Part shown: positions 1 to 8,261 of the stretch, piece after piece | How positions within the stretch are numbered: the stretch's first letter is position 1 | How the letters are laid out: each line of letters opens with the position of its first letter | DNA from: Selenomonas sputigena_A | GTDB lineage: Bacteria > Bacillota > Negativicutes > Selenomonadales > Selenomonadaceae | Assembly (NCBI RefSeq): GCF_051603425.1 | Contig: NZ_CP194411.1 | Location: forward strand, 2,480,001-2,544,000 | Length of the DNA stretch: 64,000 nt | Direction: 5' to 3' | The notes under the pieces: generated by a model | Databases searched by the model: none | What the model was told of the DNA's origin: nothing | The model's input: the letters and a program-made list of their open reading frames with translations, nothing else | Program-made: the position numbers and the translations under genes

Positions 1-185
1 TCGTCGCTCTGAGCGGCGGCTATCCGCAGCACGAAGCCAACGAAAAGCTTGCTAGGAACCACGGCCTGATCGCCAGCTTCTCCAGAGCTTTGGCGGAAGA
101 TTTGCGTGCAAACCAGAGCGATGCGGAGTTCGACAAGGTTTTAAAAACCGCCATCGATGGTATCTACAAAGCTTCAATCACCTGA
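1..185 (+). CDS. fda: Class I fructose-bisphosphate aldolase, 3' end only
   Basis: Only the last 60 codons are in the window (reading frame starts at base 3, TGA at 183-185). The visible tail contains ALSGGY, EANEKLARNHGLIASFSRAL and ends IYKASIT. This is the C-terminus I know from Staphylococcus/Lactobacillus-type class I aldolases of about 296 residues. These enzymes cleave fructose-1,6-bisphosphate to dihydroxyacetone phosphate and glyceraldehyde-3-phosphate through a Schiff-base lysine, which would lie upstream of the window. A strong terminator follows directly, so this is the last gene of its transcript. Confidence 0.88.
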   Translation, partial: VALSGGYPQHEANEKLARNHGLIASFSRALAEDLRANQSDAEFDKVLKTAIDGIYKASIT

Positions 186-203
186 CAACATGAGAAAGAA
201 AAA

Positions 204-235
204 AGCGAGGGGAGCACCTGCTCCCTCGCTTTTTT
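204..235 (+). terminator. Intrinsic terminator after the aldolase gene
   Basis: An inverted repeat of 11-12 bp (AGCGAGGGGAGC / GCTCCCTCGCT, one bulged G) with a 4-base loop is followed by TTTTTT. It starts 19 bases after the aldolase stop and precedes the rpmB promoter. Confidence 0.9.
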
Positions 236-243
236 CTTTCTCC

Positions 244-272
244 TTGCACTTCCCTTTTCTTTGTGGTAAAAT
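244..272 (+). promoter_or_regulatory. Sigma-70-type promoter of rpmB
   Basis: TTGCAC (244-249) and TAAAAT (267-272) are separated by 17 bp. An extended -10 TGG precedes the -10 hexamer. The position, between the aldolase terminator and rpmB, gives a leader of about 50 nt. Confidence 0.75.
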
Positions 273-327
273 ACTTTTGTTGTCTATGGCGCAAGTTTTT
301 TCGCGTCATCCAAAGGAGGTGTGCCCC

Positions 328-519
328 ATGGCAAGTGTTTGCGAAATCTGTGCAAAGGGCGAAATGTCCGGCATGAATGTCAGTCATTCGCATGTGAAGA
401 CGAAACGCAAGTGGAAGCCGAATATCCAACGTGTCCGTGCTGTTGTTGAAGGCGAAACAAAACGCGTCAATGTCTGCACGCGCTGCCTGCGCTCCGGCAA
501 GGTGGAACGCGCCAACTGA
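328..519 (+). CDS. rpmB: Large ribosomal subunit protein bL28
   Basis: This 63-residue protein begins MASVCEICAKG and carries two CxxC pairs (CEIC near residue 5 and CTRC near residue 51), the zinc-binding form of L28. The basic core KTKRKWKPNIQRVR and the length fit the family. A longer upstream frame is open, but ATG at 328 is the true start because AAAGGAGGTG sits at 312-321, 6 bases before it, and the promoter is only ~55 bp upstream. The gene is monocistronic: its own promoter upstream and a very long hairpin directly downstream. Confidence 0.96.
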   Translation: MASVCEICAKGEMSGMNVSHSHVKTKRKWKPNIQRVRAVVEGETKRVNVCTRCLRSGKVERAN

Positions 520-541
520 TTTAGTGCACAAAATCAGGAAT

Positions 542-599
542 GATATATCATAAAACAAGCCGTTGAACCTAGGTTCAACGGCTTGTTTTATGATATATC
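542..599. terminator. 58-bp perfect palindrome, bidirectional terminator rpmB/ridA
   Basis: Two 29-bp arms are perfectly complementary about a centre between 570 and 571, with no unpaired spacer. The inner arm pairs AACAAGCCGTTGAACC with its complement, flanked by A- and T-runs on both sides, so it can end rpmB (+) and ridA (-) transcripts. It lies between the two convergent genes. Confidence 0.85.
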
Positions 600-608
600 C
601 ACTTTTGT

Positions 609-1007
609 TTAATACGAAAAATTATGTCCCTCGAATGCAATGCAATCGATTTCGATCAAAGCATCTTTCGGAAGTCTGGCAACCTCAACGCAGACACGGG
701 CAGGCGGGCAACTCGGGAAATATTTTGCATAGACGGTATTCATCGCCGCAAAGTCATCGATATTCTTCAGATAGACCGTCGTCTTGACGACATCTTCCAA
801 AGAGCATTCATCGGCCTCAAGAACGGCCTTGAGGTTTTCCAGTACGCGCTCCGTCTGTTCGGCAATGCCGCCGGCGACAAGCTCTCCCGTTGCCGGATCG
901 ATGGGAATCTGTCCCGACGCAAAAATCGTACCGCCGGACGAGCGTATTCCCTGCGAATACGGGCCAATAGCCTTCGGCGCAAGCTTCGTAACAATTTCTC
1001 TCTTCAT
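609..1007 (-). CDS. ridA: RidA-family reactive imine/enamine deaminase
   Basis: The 132-residue product matches the RidA/YjgF/TdcF family in full length. Landmarks are AIGPYSQGI near residue 13, FASGQIPIDPATGEL near 29-43, QTERVLENLKAVLE, and the active-site segment PPARVCVEVARLPKDALIEID, whose Arg binds the substrate carboxylate. It hydrolyses 2-aminoacrylate and related imines released by PLP enzymes such as threonine dehydratase, and is cytosolic. The start ATG is set by AGGAG nine bases upstream. The gene lies 61 bp downstream of aroH on the same strand and probably shares its transcript. Confidence 0.93.
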   Translation of the reverse strand: MKREIVTKLAPKAIGPYSQGIRSSGGTIFASGQIPIDPATGELVAGGIAEQTERVLENLKAVLEADECSLEDVVKTTVYLKNIDDFAAMNTVYAKYFPSCPPARVCVEVARLPKDALIEIDCIAFEGHNFSY

Positions 1008-1068
1008 GCTGCTGCACTCCTTTTCATAGAAACAAACATGACATCATGGCGGAAACGGCCTGCCTCCC

Positions 1069-1434
1069 CTACTCCTCCATTTGGAGATCCGGACGCAGTG
1101 CAATCGCACCGCCCAAATAGATATGGCGAATATCGCTCTGCGGCTTGTCCGTATCAACGAGCAGCAAGGCTCGGATACAATGCGGCAAAGCGTTCTCGAC
1201 ATCAGGCTCCATTGTATCGAAAAGCGGCACGGCATCAAATCCCTTCAGAAAGCGTGCTCCTGCCGCGGGAAAGGCCGCTTTGAGATCGGGCGTCGCCGAA
1301 AAAATCGCTGCACCGATATCCTTCGGCGCGATCTTATTCGTGCGGCACATACCCATGACCATAAGCTTCACAGCCTGGTATATCTCATCTTTCGTATCCT
1401 TCTCTACCGTGATCGCACCCCTGATTCCACGCAC
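1069..1434 (-). CDS. aroH: Chorismate mutase, AroH type
   Basis: The 121-residue protein starts VRGIRGAITVEKDTK and contains PDLKAAFPAAGAR, VPLFDTMEPDV and IRALLLVDTD, the conserved blocks of the trimeric Bacillus AroH family. The Arg after the initiator (R-G-I-R-G-A) and the later Arg residues line the active site. It converts chorismate to prephenate for Phe/Tyr synthesis. The start codon is GTG with AGGAGG seven bases ahead. A TATAAT at 1494-1499 on the minus strand is a plausible -10, but no convincing -35 is seen. It is a stand-alone enzyme, not fused to prephenate dehydratase or DAHP synthase. Confidence 0.94.
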   Translation of the reverse strand: MRGIRGAITVEKDTKDEIYQAVKLMVMGMCRTNKIAPKDIGAAIFSATPDLKAAFPAAGARFLKGFDAVPLFDTMEPDVENALPHCIRALLLVDTDKPQSDIRHIYLGGAIALRPDLQMEE

Positions 1435-1539
1435 GGGAATCCCTCCTATCCTACTTTATTCCCCATATAAAATGAAATACTGTCCCTATGCAAATTATAC
1501 CTTATAAAGCTTCAATTTCCTACTATATTCTTTCCGACC

Positions 1540-3147
1540 TCAGCGTCCCCGCAGGATGCTCCAGAGCAGCCGGAAGGCAAGCAGCATAGCCGCCAGATAG
1601 CCAAGAACCCCCAGAAAAGGAATCTCCATGATCTTCGGCGTCATCTGCGTTGTGCATATCGTGCTTGAACCAAGGAGCAAAGCCGCGCTCAAAAGGGCAA
1701 TGATCAGCTTGTTGATCATCTTGTTGAGACGGGTCAATGGCTCATCCGCACCTGTAAGTTCAAGATTGACCTTTGTCTGTCCGTTCAGCGTCATGCGCAG
1801 AATATCCGATATCTGTTCCGGCAGCTGCAAGGATTTCCGCAGCAGGATATATCCCTCGCGCTTCGCCTTGGCGACTTCCTCGCGCCAAGTGAAACCGCGC
1901 GTGAAGTTCAGTTCCATGCTGCGCGCCAGGATTTCCACAAAGCTAACATCAGGGCAGATCAGGCGCATGAGGCCTTCGATCGTCATGACACCGCGGCAGA
2001 ACATACTGATGCCCGGCGCCATGGCAATGTGATGACTGCGCAGCACATTCATGATTTGCCGCGAAAGCACCCCCATCCTGAGCGCACGGAAATCAAGGTC
2101 GCCATACTGCACCATGAGTGCGTCGATATCCTGGTAGAGTCGCGCATGGTCGATGCGCTCCTGCGGCACGCCGAGCGAGAGAACAGCAGACTTCATCTCG
2201 AATGTATCATGCTGCGCCAGCGCGAAGATCGCCTTGCGGATCGCGCCGCGATCCTTGTTCGAGAGACGCCCCATCATGCCGAGATCGAGCCAGACAATCC
2301 TGCCTTTTCTGACCCAGATATTCCCCGGATGCGGATCAGCATGAAAATAGCCGTCATCAATGATCTGCTTCACATAATTTTCGCCCAGACGTTCGCCCAA
2401 GCGCCGGATATCCAGGCCAGCCGCTCGGAGGCCGGCCGTGTCATCGATCTGTATGCCCTCGATATACTCCATGACGAGTACATGCTGCGTCGTCAGATGG
2501 CGGTAAACCTTAGGACAGGTGACGAAATCCACATCTAGGTTCGCATGGCGGAATTCATCAATGTGGTTCGCTTCCATGACGAAGTCCATCTCCTGCTTGG
2601 CAATCGCCCAGAGTTCATCGAGCACCATGCTGAAATCGACAACGTCCTGCGTCGGGCCAAGAATCTTCAGAATACCTGCAGCACGCTTCAAGAGAACGAT
2701 ATCCTTGCTCATCACATCGTGCACGCCGGGGCGCTGGACCTTGATGACGACTTTCTCGCCTTCCTGCAGCACCGCACGATGCACCTGCGCGATGGAGGCA
2801 GATCCCAGAGCCTCTTCATCAATCGATTGGAAGATGCGCGTCCATCGCTGCTGATATTCCTGCTCGATGACCTTCTCTATGACGGAAAACGGCAGCGGCT
2901 TCGCCTCTGTCTGAAGCTTCATCAGCTCATCGCAGTATTCCTGCGGCAAAAAATCCGGCCTCATGCTCATGATCTGGCCAAGCTTCACGAAGGTCGGGCC
3001 GAGATCCTCAAGAATCAAACGCAGCTTCTCGGGCGTTATGCCATGGACGATGTCGCGTTCCCGAAGCACCTCGACCATTTCGCGCAAGCGGTTCGTCGAC
3101 CCTTTATCCTTTTTGCTCAACGCTCCTTCAAAGAGTCTTACGAGCAT
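1540..3147 (-). CDS. ABC1/UbiB-family atypical protein kinase, membrane-anchored
   Basis: The protein has 535 residues from ATG at 3147. It shows the ABC1 hallmarks: the KLGQ motif (VKLGQIMSMRPDFLP), the alanine-rich nucleotide loop in GSASIAQVHRA, lysine in VVIKVQRPG, the HADPHPGN catalytic segment, and DLG (LDLGMMG) in place of DFG. Two hydrophobic helices (LIIALLSAALLLGSS and GVLGYLAAMLLAF) form the C-terminal membrane hairpin. UbiB/AarF/Coq8 members are ATPases that support quinone or other isoprenoid lipid metabolism; the lipid served here cannot be told from sequence. The open frame extends 49 codons upstream, but that part overlaps the ABC-F gene and its terminator, so ATG 3147 is preferred (GGGCGGGTGA upstream). 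Confidence 0.88.
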   Translation of the reverse strand: MLVRLFEGALSKKDKGSTNRLREMVEVLRERDIVHGITPEKLRLILEDLGPTFVKLGQIMSMRPDFLPQEYCDELMKLQTEAKPLPFSVIEKVIEQEYQQRWTRIFQSIDEEALGSASIAQVHRAVLQEGEKVVIKVQRPGVHDVMSKDIVLLKRAAGILKILGPTQDVVDFSMVLDELWAIAKQEMDFVMEANHIDEFRHANLDVDFVTCPKVYRHLTTQHVLVMEYIEGIQIDDTAGLRAAGLDIRRLGERLGENYVKQIIDDGYFHADPHPGNIWVRKGRIVWLDLGMMGRLSNKDRGAIRKAIFALAQHDTFEMKSAVLSLGVPQERIDHARLYQDIDALMVQYGDLDFRALRMGVLSRQIMNVLRSHHIAMAPGISMFCRGVMTIEGLMRLICPDVSFVEILARSMELNFTRGFTWREEVAKAKREGYILLRKSLQLPEQISDILRMTLNGQTKVNLELTGADEPLTRLNKMINKLIIALLSAALLLGSSTICTTQMTPKIMEIPFLGVLGYLAAMLLAFRLLWSILRGR

Positions 3148-3161
3148 CGTATCACCCGCCC

Positions 3162-3194
3162 TAAAAAGACAAAGCCGCCTGCTGCGGCGGCTTT
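3162..3194 (-). terminator. Intrinsic terminator of the ABC-F gene
   Basis: On the minus strand a 9-bp stem AAAGCCGCC/GGCGGCTTT with a 6-base loop is followed by GTCTTTTT. It lies between the ABC-F stop (3233) and the kinase start (3147), which argues that the two are separate transcripts or partial read-through. Confidence 0.8.
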
Positions 3195-3232
3195 CCCAGA
3201 CTTCTGCGGCAAAGGGCATCCCCGCCCCGGTC

Positions 3233-4855
3233 TCACGCCTTGCCGTATTTCTCCTCAAGCTGCTGGCGCACCGTTTCGTTTTCAAGGAATTCATCGTATG
3301 TCGTCACGCGGTCGACGACACCCTCAGGCGTAAGGTCAATAATGCGATTGGCGATCGTCTGGATAAACTCGTGGTCGTGCGAGACGAAGAGCACCGTTCC
3401 CGTAAAGGCGATGAGCCCGTCGTTCAAGGCCGTGATGGATTCGAGATCGAGATGGTTCGTCGGCTCGTCCAAAAGAAGCACATTCGCTCCCGAAAGCATC
3501 ATGCGCGAAAGCATGCAGCGCACCTTCTCGCCTCCGGAGAGAACTTTTGCCATCTTCTGGCTTTCCTCTCCCGAGAAAAGCATCCGTCCCAGAAAACCAC
3601 GAACGAACGATTCATCCGGATCGCGCGAATACTGGCGCAGCCAATCGACAAGAGTCAACTCAACATCATCGAAAAAGTCGTTGTTGTCCTTTGGCAAATA
3701 CGACTGCGTTGTCGTTACGCCCCACTTGAAGGAGCCTTCGTCCGCCTCCATCTTGCCCATAAGGATTTCAAAGAGCGCTGTCTTGCCGACGGTGTTCGGC
3801 CCGACAAACGCCACCTTGTCGCCCTTCTTCAAGGTGAAGCTCACATTGTTCAGCACCTTCTCGCCGTCAATGGTCTTCGTCAGCCCGCTGACCTGCAGGA
3901 GCTGATCGCCCGCTTCTCTGTCAGGGGTAAAGGCGATGTAAGGGTAGCGACGCGAGGAAGGCTTGATATCGTCGAGCGTGATTTTCTCAAGCAGCTTCTT
4001 GCGCGAAGTCGCCTGCTTCGATTTCGAGGCATTAGCGCTGAAACGCTGGATAAAAGCCTGAAGCTCCTTGATCTTTTCCTCTTTCTTCTTGTTTTGATCC
4101 TTTGCCATCTGCAGTGCAAGCTGGCTCGACTTCAGCCAGAAGTCGTAATTTCCTGCATAGAGCTGGATAGCGCCGAAGTCTACATCAGCGATATAGGTGC
4201 AGACCTGGTTGAGAAAATGACGGTCATGGGAAACAACGATGACCGTATTCGGAAAATCATCGAGGAACGCTTCCAGCCAGTTGATGGATTCAATATCCAA
4301 GTGGTTCGTCGGCTCATCGAGGAGCAGGATGTCCGGGCTGCCAAAAAGAGCCTGTGCCAGAAGCACGCGAACCTTTTCCTTATCCGTGAGATCCGCCATC
4401 TTCTTGTGGTGTTTGTCCGGTTCGATGCCGAGGCCGTTCAGGAGACGTTCCGCTTCCGGCTCCGCATCCCAACCGTTCATATCGGCAAACTCCGCCTCAA
4501 GCTCCGAGGCCTTCATGCCGTCCTCATCCGAAAAATCAGCCTTTTGGTAAAGCGCATCCTTCTCGTCCATGATCTCCACAAGGCGCTCATGCCCGAGCAT
4601 GACCGTGCGCAGCACCTCCACATCATCGAAAGCGTAATGATCCTGCTTCAGGACGGCAAGGCGCTCACCCGGTGTGATATCGACAGAACCCTTCGAAGGC
4701 TCGATATCGCCGGAAAGCACGCGAAGGAAGGTAGACTTGCCCGCTCCGTTTGCTCCGATGACACCATAGCAATTTCCCGGCGTAAACTTGATGTTCACAT
4801 CCTTGAAGAGAACACGCTTGCCAAATTGCAGTGTCAGTCCGCTTGTACTAATCAT
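3233..4855 (-). CDS. ABC-F family ATPase (YbiT/YkpA-like translation factor)
   Basis: This 540-residue protein has two ABC domains and no membrane segments. Domain 1 has Walker A GANGAGKS near residue 36 and Walker B LLLDEPTNHLD near 186. Domain 2 has Walker A GPNTVGKT, signature LSGGEKVRC and Walker B LLLDEPTNHLD. The charged interdomain linker (KKKEEKIKELQAFI...SKSKQATSRKKLLEKI) is the P-site tRNA-interaction motif that contacts the ribosomal E/P site. The first signature is the degenerate LTDKEKVRV rather than LSGGQ, resembling the YbiT/YkpA branch as I remember it. The protein probably acts on stalled or starting ribosomes; an antibiotic-resistance role is not indicated. Confidence 0.9.
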   Translation of the reverse strand: MISTSGLTLQFGKRVLFKDVNIKFTPGNCYGVIGANGAGKSTFLRVLSGDIEPSKGSVDITPGERLAVLKQDHYAFDDVEVLRTVMLGHERLVEIMDEKDALYQKADFSDEDGMKASELEAEFADMNGWDAEPEAERLLNGLGIEPDKHHKKMADLTDKEKVRVLLAQALFGSPDILLLDEPTNHLDIESINWLEAFLDDFPNTVIVVSHDRHFLNQVCTYIADVDFGAIQLYAGNYDFWLKSSQLALQMAKDQNKKKEEKIKELQAFIQRFSANASKSKQATSRKKLLEKITLDDIKPSSRRYPYIAFTPDREAGDQLLQVSGLTKTIDGEKVLNNVSFTLKKGDKVAFVGPNTVGKTALFEILMGKMEADEGSFKWGVTTTQSYLPKDNNDFFDDVELTLVDWLRQYSRDPDESFVRGFLGRMLFSGEESQKMAKVLSGGEKVRCMLSRMMLSGANVLLLDEPTNHLDLESITALNDGLIAFTGTVLFVSHDHEFIQTIANRIIDLTPEGVVDRVTTYDEFLENETVRQQLEEKYGKA

Positions 4856-4902
4856 AAAATGCGACCCTCATCCTTCTCTTGTTTTCAGTCAACGCGCTAG
4901 TC

Positions 4903-5712
4903 TTACTGGCGCAAAATGGCACGAAAGAGCTGCATGATGCTCTGCCCATACGTAGTCCCGGGCACAGCCCAGCGACCATTGAGATCTTCCCACGTGCCGA
5001 GCGTACGCGTTCCATACGTCGAACGCACGAGGTCATAGCGCGGGTCAACGACAGGCTCCGCCGGACGACGCGTCGAAGCATAGGCCAGCAAATGCTGGAT
5101 ATGCGCACGCACACCAAGCTGCGAGGAAGAGAAGTATGCTCCCTTGACCGTAGCACTCGTCGTCCCCAGACCGCAATAGTTGTTTTGATCCGGCGTCACT
5201 GTACCGCCATAGCGGAAAAAGCCGGTTTCCTTCAGCGCCTGTGCAAAAGCGACATCCGGGCGGATTCCCTCCCGTGCGCCCTCCTGATAATAGTACGAAA
5301 CAAGCGCCTCAGGCGACACGGAAATATTCGGGTGCGGATTCTGGCTCAGAAGGTAATCCACGCACTGCTTCTCCGTTGCCATGGCGCCGCCCATAATAGC
5401 ATTCGCGCCGCGCGGAGCCATCGGATATTTTGCCGGCACCTTGTTGACGGGCTGCTTCATCGGCAGCGGCGGATTGAGGATGCCCTGGATCCGGTCGGAG
5501 AGCGCCTGCTTCTCCTGCTTGTCCGCAGTCTTCTGCAGCGGCATCTCTTTCGTCTGTCCCTGCTCGATGCTTTGATGCATTTCCACTTTCGTTTCCACCT
5601 GCGGGTCATGTAAACGCTTGGCGCTCGCCGCGGATGGAAGCGAAAAAGCAAATGCTCCGAGAACAAGAGCCGTCAAAACCGCTTTGCCTTGAAGAGACTT
5701 GTTAAAAATCAA
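4903..5712 (-). CDS. Secreted glucosaminidase-domain protein
   Basis: The protein has 269 residues, starting at TTG 5712 with AGGAGG eight bases upstream. A classical signal peptide (KAVLTALVLGAFAFSLPSAASA, residues ~10-31) is followed by a charged linker to about residue 110 and then a glucosaminidase domain. The domain shows PDVAFAQALKETGFF, whose Glu is the usual catalytic acid, then NNYCGLGTT and HIQHLLAYAS. This fits peptidoglycan N-acetylglucosaminidases of the GH73-like/LytG group, exported to the periplasm. It likely trims glycan strands in cell-wall turnover. It is 47 bp downstream-facing from the ABC-F gene on the same strand. Confidence 0.82.
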   Translation of the reverse strand: MIFNKSLQGKAVLTALVLGAFAFSLPSAASAKRLHDPQVETKVEMHQSIEQGQTKEMPLQKTADKQEKQALSDRIQGILNPPLPMKQPVNKVPAKYPMAPRGANAIMGGAMATEKQCVDYLLSQNPHPNISVSPEALVSYYYQEGAREGIRPDVAFAQALKETGFFRYGGTVTPDQNNYCGLGTTSATVKGAYFSSSQLGVRAHIQHLLAYASTRRPAEPVVDPRYDLVRSTYGTRTLGTWEDLNGRWAVPGTTYGQSIMQLFRAILRQ

Positions 5713-5736
5713 TGGTGATTCCTCCTAGGAATAAAG

Positions 5737-7032
5737 TCAGAGCGTAACATACGCAAAATGCAGCACAAAAAATACAGCTAAAAGAAGCGTTGCCGGCGGA
5801 AGCTTCCTGCCCCGACCGGAAAAGGCCTCCAGAAAAACATAGGCGATGACGCCTGCACCCAATCCCGCTGTGACACTGAAGGAAAGGGGCGTCACGAGAA
5901 GCACGGCAAAGAAGGCGGCAACTTCCGACGGCTCATGCCAATGAAGCTGCACCCCCTGCAAAAGGGACACACCCGAAAAAATCAGCGCGGGTGCAATGAC
6001 AGACGGAAAATCAAGCAAGGCGGCCGCGACAGGCTCCATGAAGACAAAAAGCAGGAGAAAAAGCGCCGTTACCATGGCGGCAGCACCTTTGCGCGCACCG
6101 ACAGCAATACCTGCGGCCGATTCTTTTGCCAAAGCGAGCGGGCCCGTGCCCAGAAGCGCCGCCAGGGCGTTGCCCAAAGCGAGAACAAGAAACGGACGCT
6201 TCCCCGGCAGCTCGCACGACTTCTCTGCTCCGTGCCCGAAAGCCGCCAGCACACCGAAGGTTTCAAAAAAAAGCACGAGCCACAGCGCGAGTACCACACC
6301 AAGGAGCTGGTTCATGGCGGCAAAATCCAAGGAAAACACCGTCCTGTCAAGCCCTTCGGGCAGGATGAACGGAGCCTCGGGCAACACGAGGAAGCCTTCA
6401 GCGAGGGCTGCCGCTCCAGCCAGCGCCGCAGCCCAAAAAGCCGCTCCCTGTATCCCCATCGCCCAAAGGGCAAGAGCCACCGCAAGCCCCAGAAGAGCAA
6501 AGAATACCGCCGGCTCAGAGAAACTTCCGAGCATGGTGACCGTCGTCGGCGAGCCGACGACGAGCTTCCCCATCTGAAGCCCCCAAAAAACAACGAGAAG
6601 ACCCAGCCCTCCCCGTGCAGCCTCCCGGATGCAGGGAGGAACCGCTGACAAAAAGAAACGGTGCAGAGGAGTAACCACGGACAGCAGAAGGAGCAGCGCA
6701 GCGCAGAAAGAAACAGCCATGACCGCCTGCCAAGGCACTCCCATGCGGTAGACAACGCCGTAAACAAGCCAGACATTGATACCGACCGCAGGCGCTGCAG
6801 CAATAGGCTGCCGCACTGCGAAAGCGAGAGCGAACGTCACCAAGGCGGCAGCAAAAACAGCCGCCGTATAGGCGCCAATCAGCGGAACACCGGTTCTAGC
6901 CCAAAGTTCCGGCACGACGAGAAGCGAAGCAAGAAGCGAAAGCGCCGTCAGCACACCGCCTTTGAATTCCCGTCCCCAAGGAATCCAGCCGCTGTTCCTC
7001 GTCAGCAAAGAAAAGATCTTTCGGACCGCCAA
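5737..7032 (-). CDS. NCS2-family purine permease (AzgA-like)
   Basis: A 431-residue polytopic membrane protein with about 12-13 hydrophobic segments. AzgA/NCS2 landmarks are the early AAAPAVGINVWLVYGVVY, the acidic substrate helix LFFETFGVLAAFGHG (Glu in the position that contacts the base), the ESAAGIAVGARKGAAAMVTA block and the LTPLSFSVTAGLGAGVIAYVF end. It would import adenine/guanine/hypoxanthine with protons. The frame is open to 7155, but a TTGACT-16-TAGAAT promoter lies inside that extension, so I place the start at TTG 7032, directly behind AAAGGGGG. The SD spacing there is short, so the start is tentative. Confidence 0.82.
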   Translation of the reverse strand: MAVRKIFSLLTRNSGWIPWGREFKGGVLTALSLLASLLVVPELWARTGVPLIGAYTAAVFAAALVTFALAFAVRQPIAAAPAVGINVWLVYGVVYRMGVPWQAVMAVSFCAALLLLLSVVTPLHRFFLSAVPPCIREAARGGLGLLVVFWGLQMGKLVVGSPTTVTMLGSFSEPAVFFALLGLAVALALWAMGIQGAAFWAAALAGAAALAEGFLVLPEAPFILPEGLDRTVFSLDFAAMNQLLGVVLALWLVLFFETFGVLAAFGHGAEKSCELPGKRPFLVLALGNALAALLGTGPLALAKESAAGIAVGARKGAAAMVTALFLLLFVFMEPVAAALLDFPSVIAPALIFSGVSLLQGVQLHWHEPSEVAAFFAVLLVTPLSFSVTAGLGAGVIAYVFLEAFSGRGRKLPPATLLLAVFFVLHFAYVTL

Positions 7033-7093
7033 ATCCCCCTTTCCAAGGATGCCGGGGAAACGGCCTCGTCCCCTAAAAAAACAATCCGCTCTT

Positions 7094-7121
7094 ATTCTAC
7101 CATGAACGCCCAAGAAGTCAA
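7094..7121 (-). promoter_or_regulatory. Promoter of the purine permease gene
   Basis: On the minus strand TTGACT (7121-7116) and TAGAAT (7099-7094) are 16 bp apart, with TGG before the -10. Transcription would begin near 7086, about 55 nt before the TTG start. No purine riboswitch aptamer is recognisable in that short leader. Confidence 0.65.
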
Positions 7122-7155
7122 GACCGAAGGGCACAGACCGATGTGCTGCTTTCAT

Positions 7156-7527
7156 GCAGGGGCGACGCTCAAAACGTCCATTTTCCAGAGGTTTCGGGCG
7201 TAATAAGACAGACTCCCCTTTCCATCATAATATGACTTTCTTCACATTTTCCCAAATCAAACGAAAAGCCATCCGCCTTGCCGAAGACGCCGAACCGGAG
7301 CACATCGGCGAGGCCTAAAAAATCGGCAAACCGCACGTACTATCCCTTTGGGCAAAAGAATGCTATAATGTTGCCATGATTTTCTGGAATCACCGATCTG
7401 CGGCATGACGCTTTGATGATGCCATCGCAGGAAACGTCACCGAAAGCAAAGCATGCCGTTTCGCTTGACGGTCGAATCCATGTCCTGAAAGCTGATCCGT
7501 GTTTCCCTTAGACAAGGAAGGTACTTC
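7156..7527 (+). promoter_or_regulatory. Divergent intergenic region with promoter of the TVP38 gene
   Basis: This 372-base stretch separates the leftward permease from the rightward TVP38-type gene. The clear signal is an extended -10, TGCTATAAT at 7361-7369; a -35 is not convincing. That leaves a leader of roughly 150 nt (about 7376-7527), unusually long, with short complementary segments such as CCGTTTCGC... near 7450. I recognise no known riboswitch in it. AAGGAAGGTACTTC just before 7528 supplies the ribosome site. Confidence 0.6.
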
Positions 7528-8232
7528 ATGCGCAAAAATCCCATGAACATCGTCAAACTCATCGCCTTGCTGCTCTCCTGTATTTTGCTCTATATCATCC
7601 ACCTCGCCAATCCCACGTTTTTCCCAACGCTCTGGCAGGTACTGAAGAGCGGCGACCTCATGGGCACAGCCGATTACATCCGCTCCTTCGGCTCCTGGGC
7701 AATGTTCTTCAGCTTCTGGCTCGTGCTCTTTGTCAATGCCTTGGGCTTTCCCCCTGCCATCATTTTTTCGACAGCCAACACCCTGATTTTCGGCATTGTG
7801 CCCGGCATCGTCCTCTCCGTCATCGCCGAGACCGTCGGTGTCACCGTGAGCTTCCTGCTCATGCGCTTCCTCTTTCGCTCCTCTGCCGAGCGTCTCATCG
7901 CAAAGCATCCGCGTCTCGGAAAAATTGACTCCTACAGCGGCGAGAACGGTTTTACTGTCATGCTGATCGCACGCATGGTGCCCTATCTGCCCTCGGCCCT
8001 CCTGAACGCCATCGGCGCCTTGAGCGCTATAAGCCTGCGCGATTACGTCATCGCCTCCTTCATCGGCAAATTCCCCTCGACTGCCATCGAGGCCATCATA
8101 GGACACGATACCGTCCTGAAGAACCCGGATCCCACACGCCTTGTCCTCGTCTGCATTGCCGCCGTCATCCTTGTCGTCGGCGCATGGTATTACGAAAAGG
8201 CACAGAAGAAAAAAGCAAGCCGGCTGCACTAA
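7528..8232 (+). CDS. TVP38/TMEM64-family inner-membrane protein
   Basis: This 234-residue protein has about six hydrophobic helices. Landmarks of the SNARE-associated/VTT fold are the re-entrant motifs FVNALGFPPAIIFSTANTLIFGIVPG and MLIARMVPYLPSALLNAIGALSAISLRDYVIASFIGKFPS (the second given in full only to show the repeat-like half). Such proteins are DedA relatives implicated in lipid scrambling and envelope homeostasis; the substrate is unknown. AAGGAAGG lies 8 bases before the ATG. The gene is monocistronic, with its own promoter upstream and a long hairpin after it. Confidence 0.85.
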   Translation: MRKNPMNIVKLIALLLSCILLYIIHLANPTFFPTLWQVLKSGDLMGTADYIRSFGSWAMFFSFWLVLFVNALGFPPAIIFSTANTLIFGIVPGIVLSVIAETVGVTVSFLLMRFLFRSSAERLIAKHPRLGKIDSYSGENGFTVMLIARMVPYLPSALLNAIGALSAISLRDYVIASFIGKFPSTAIEAIIGHDTVLKNPDPTRLVLVCIAAVILVVGAWYYEKAQKKKASRLH

Positions 8233-8261
8233 AAATCCAACTCGCTGCCAGAGACATCGCA

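Noticed and set aside
2963..4900. 645-codon plus-strand frame opposite the kinase and ABC-F genes
   Set aside because: The minus strand encodes two complete, motif-bearing proteins; the plus frame is His/Arg/Leu-rich with no domain.
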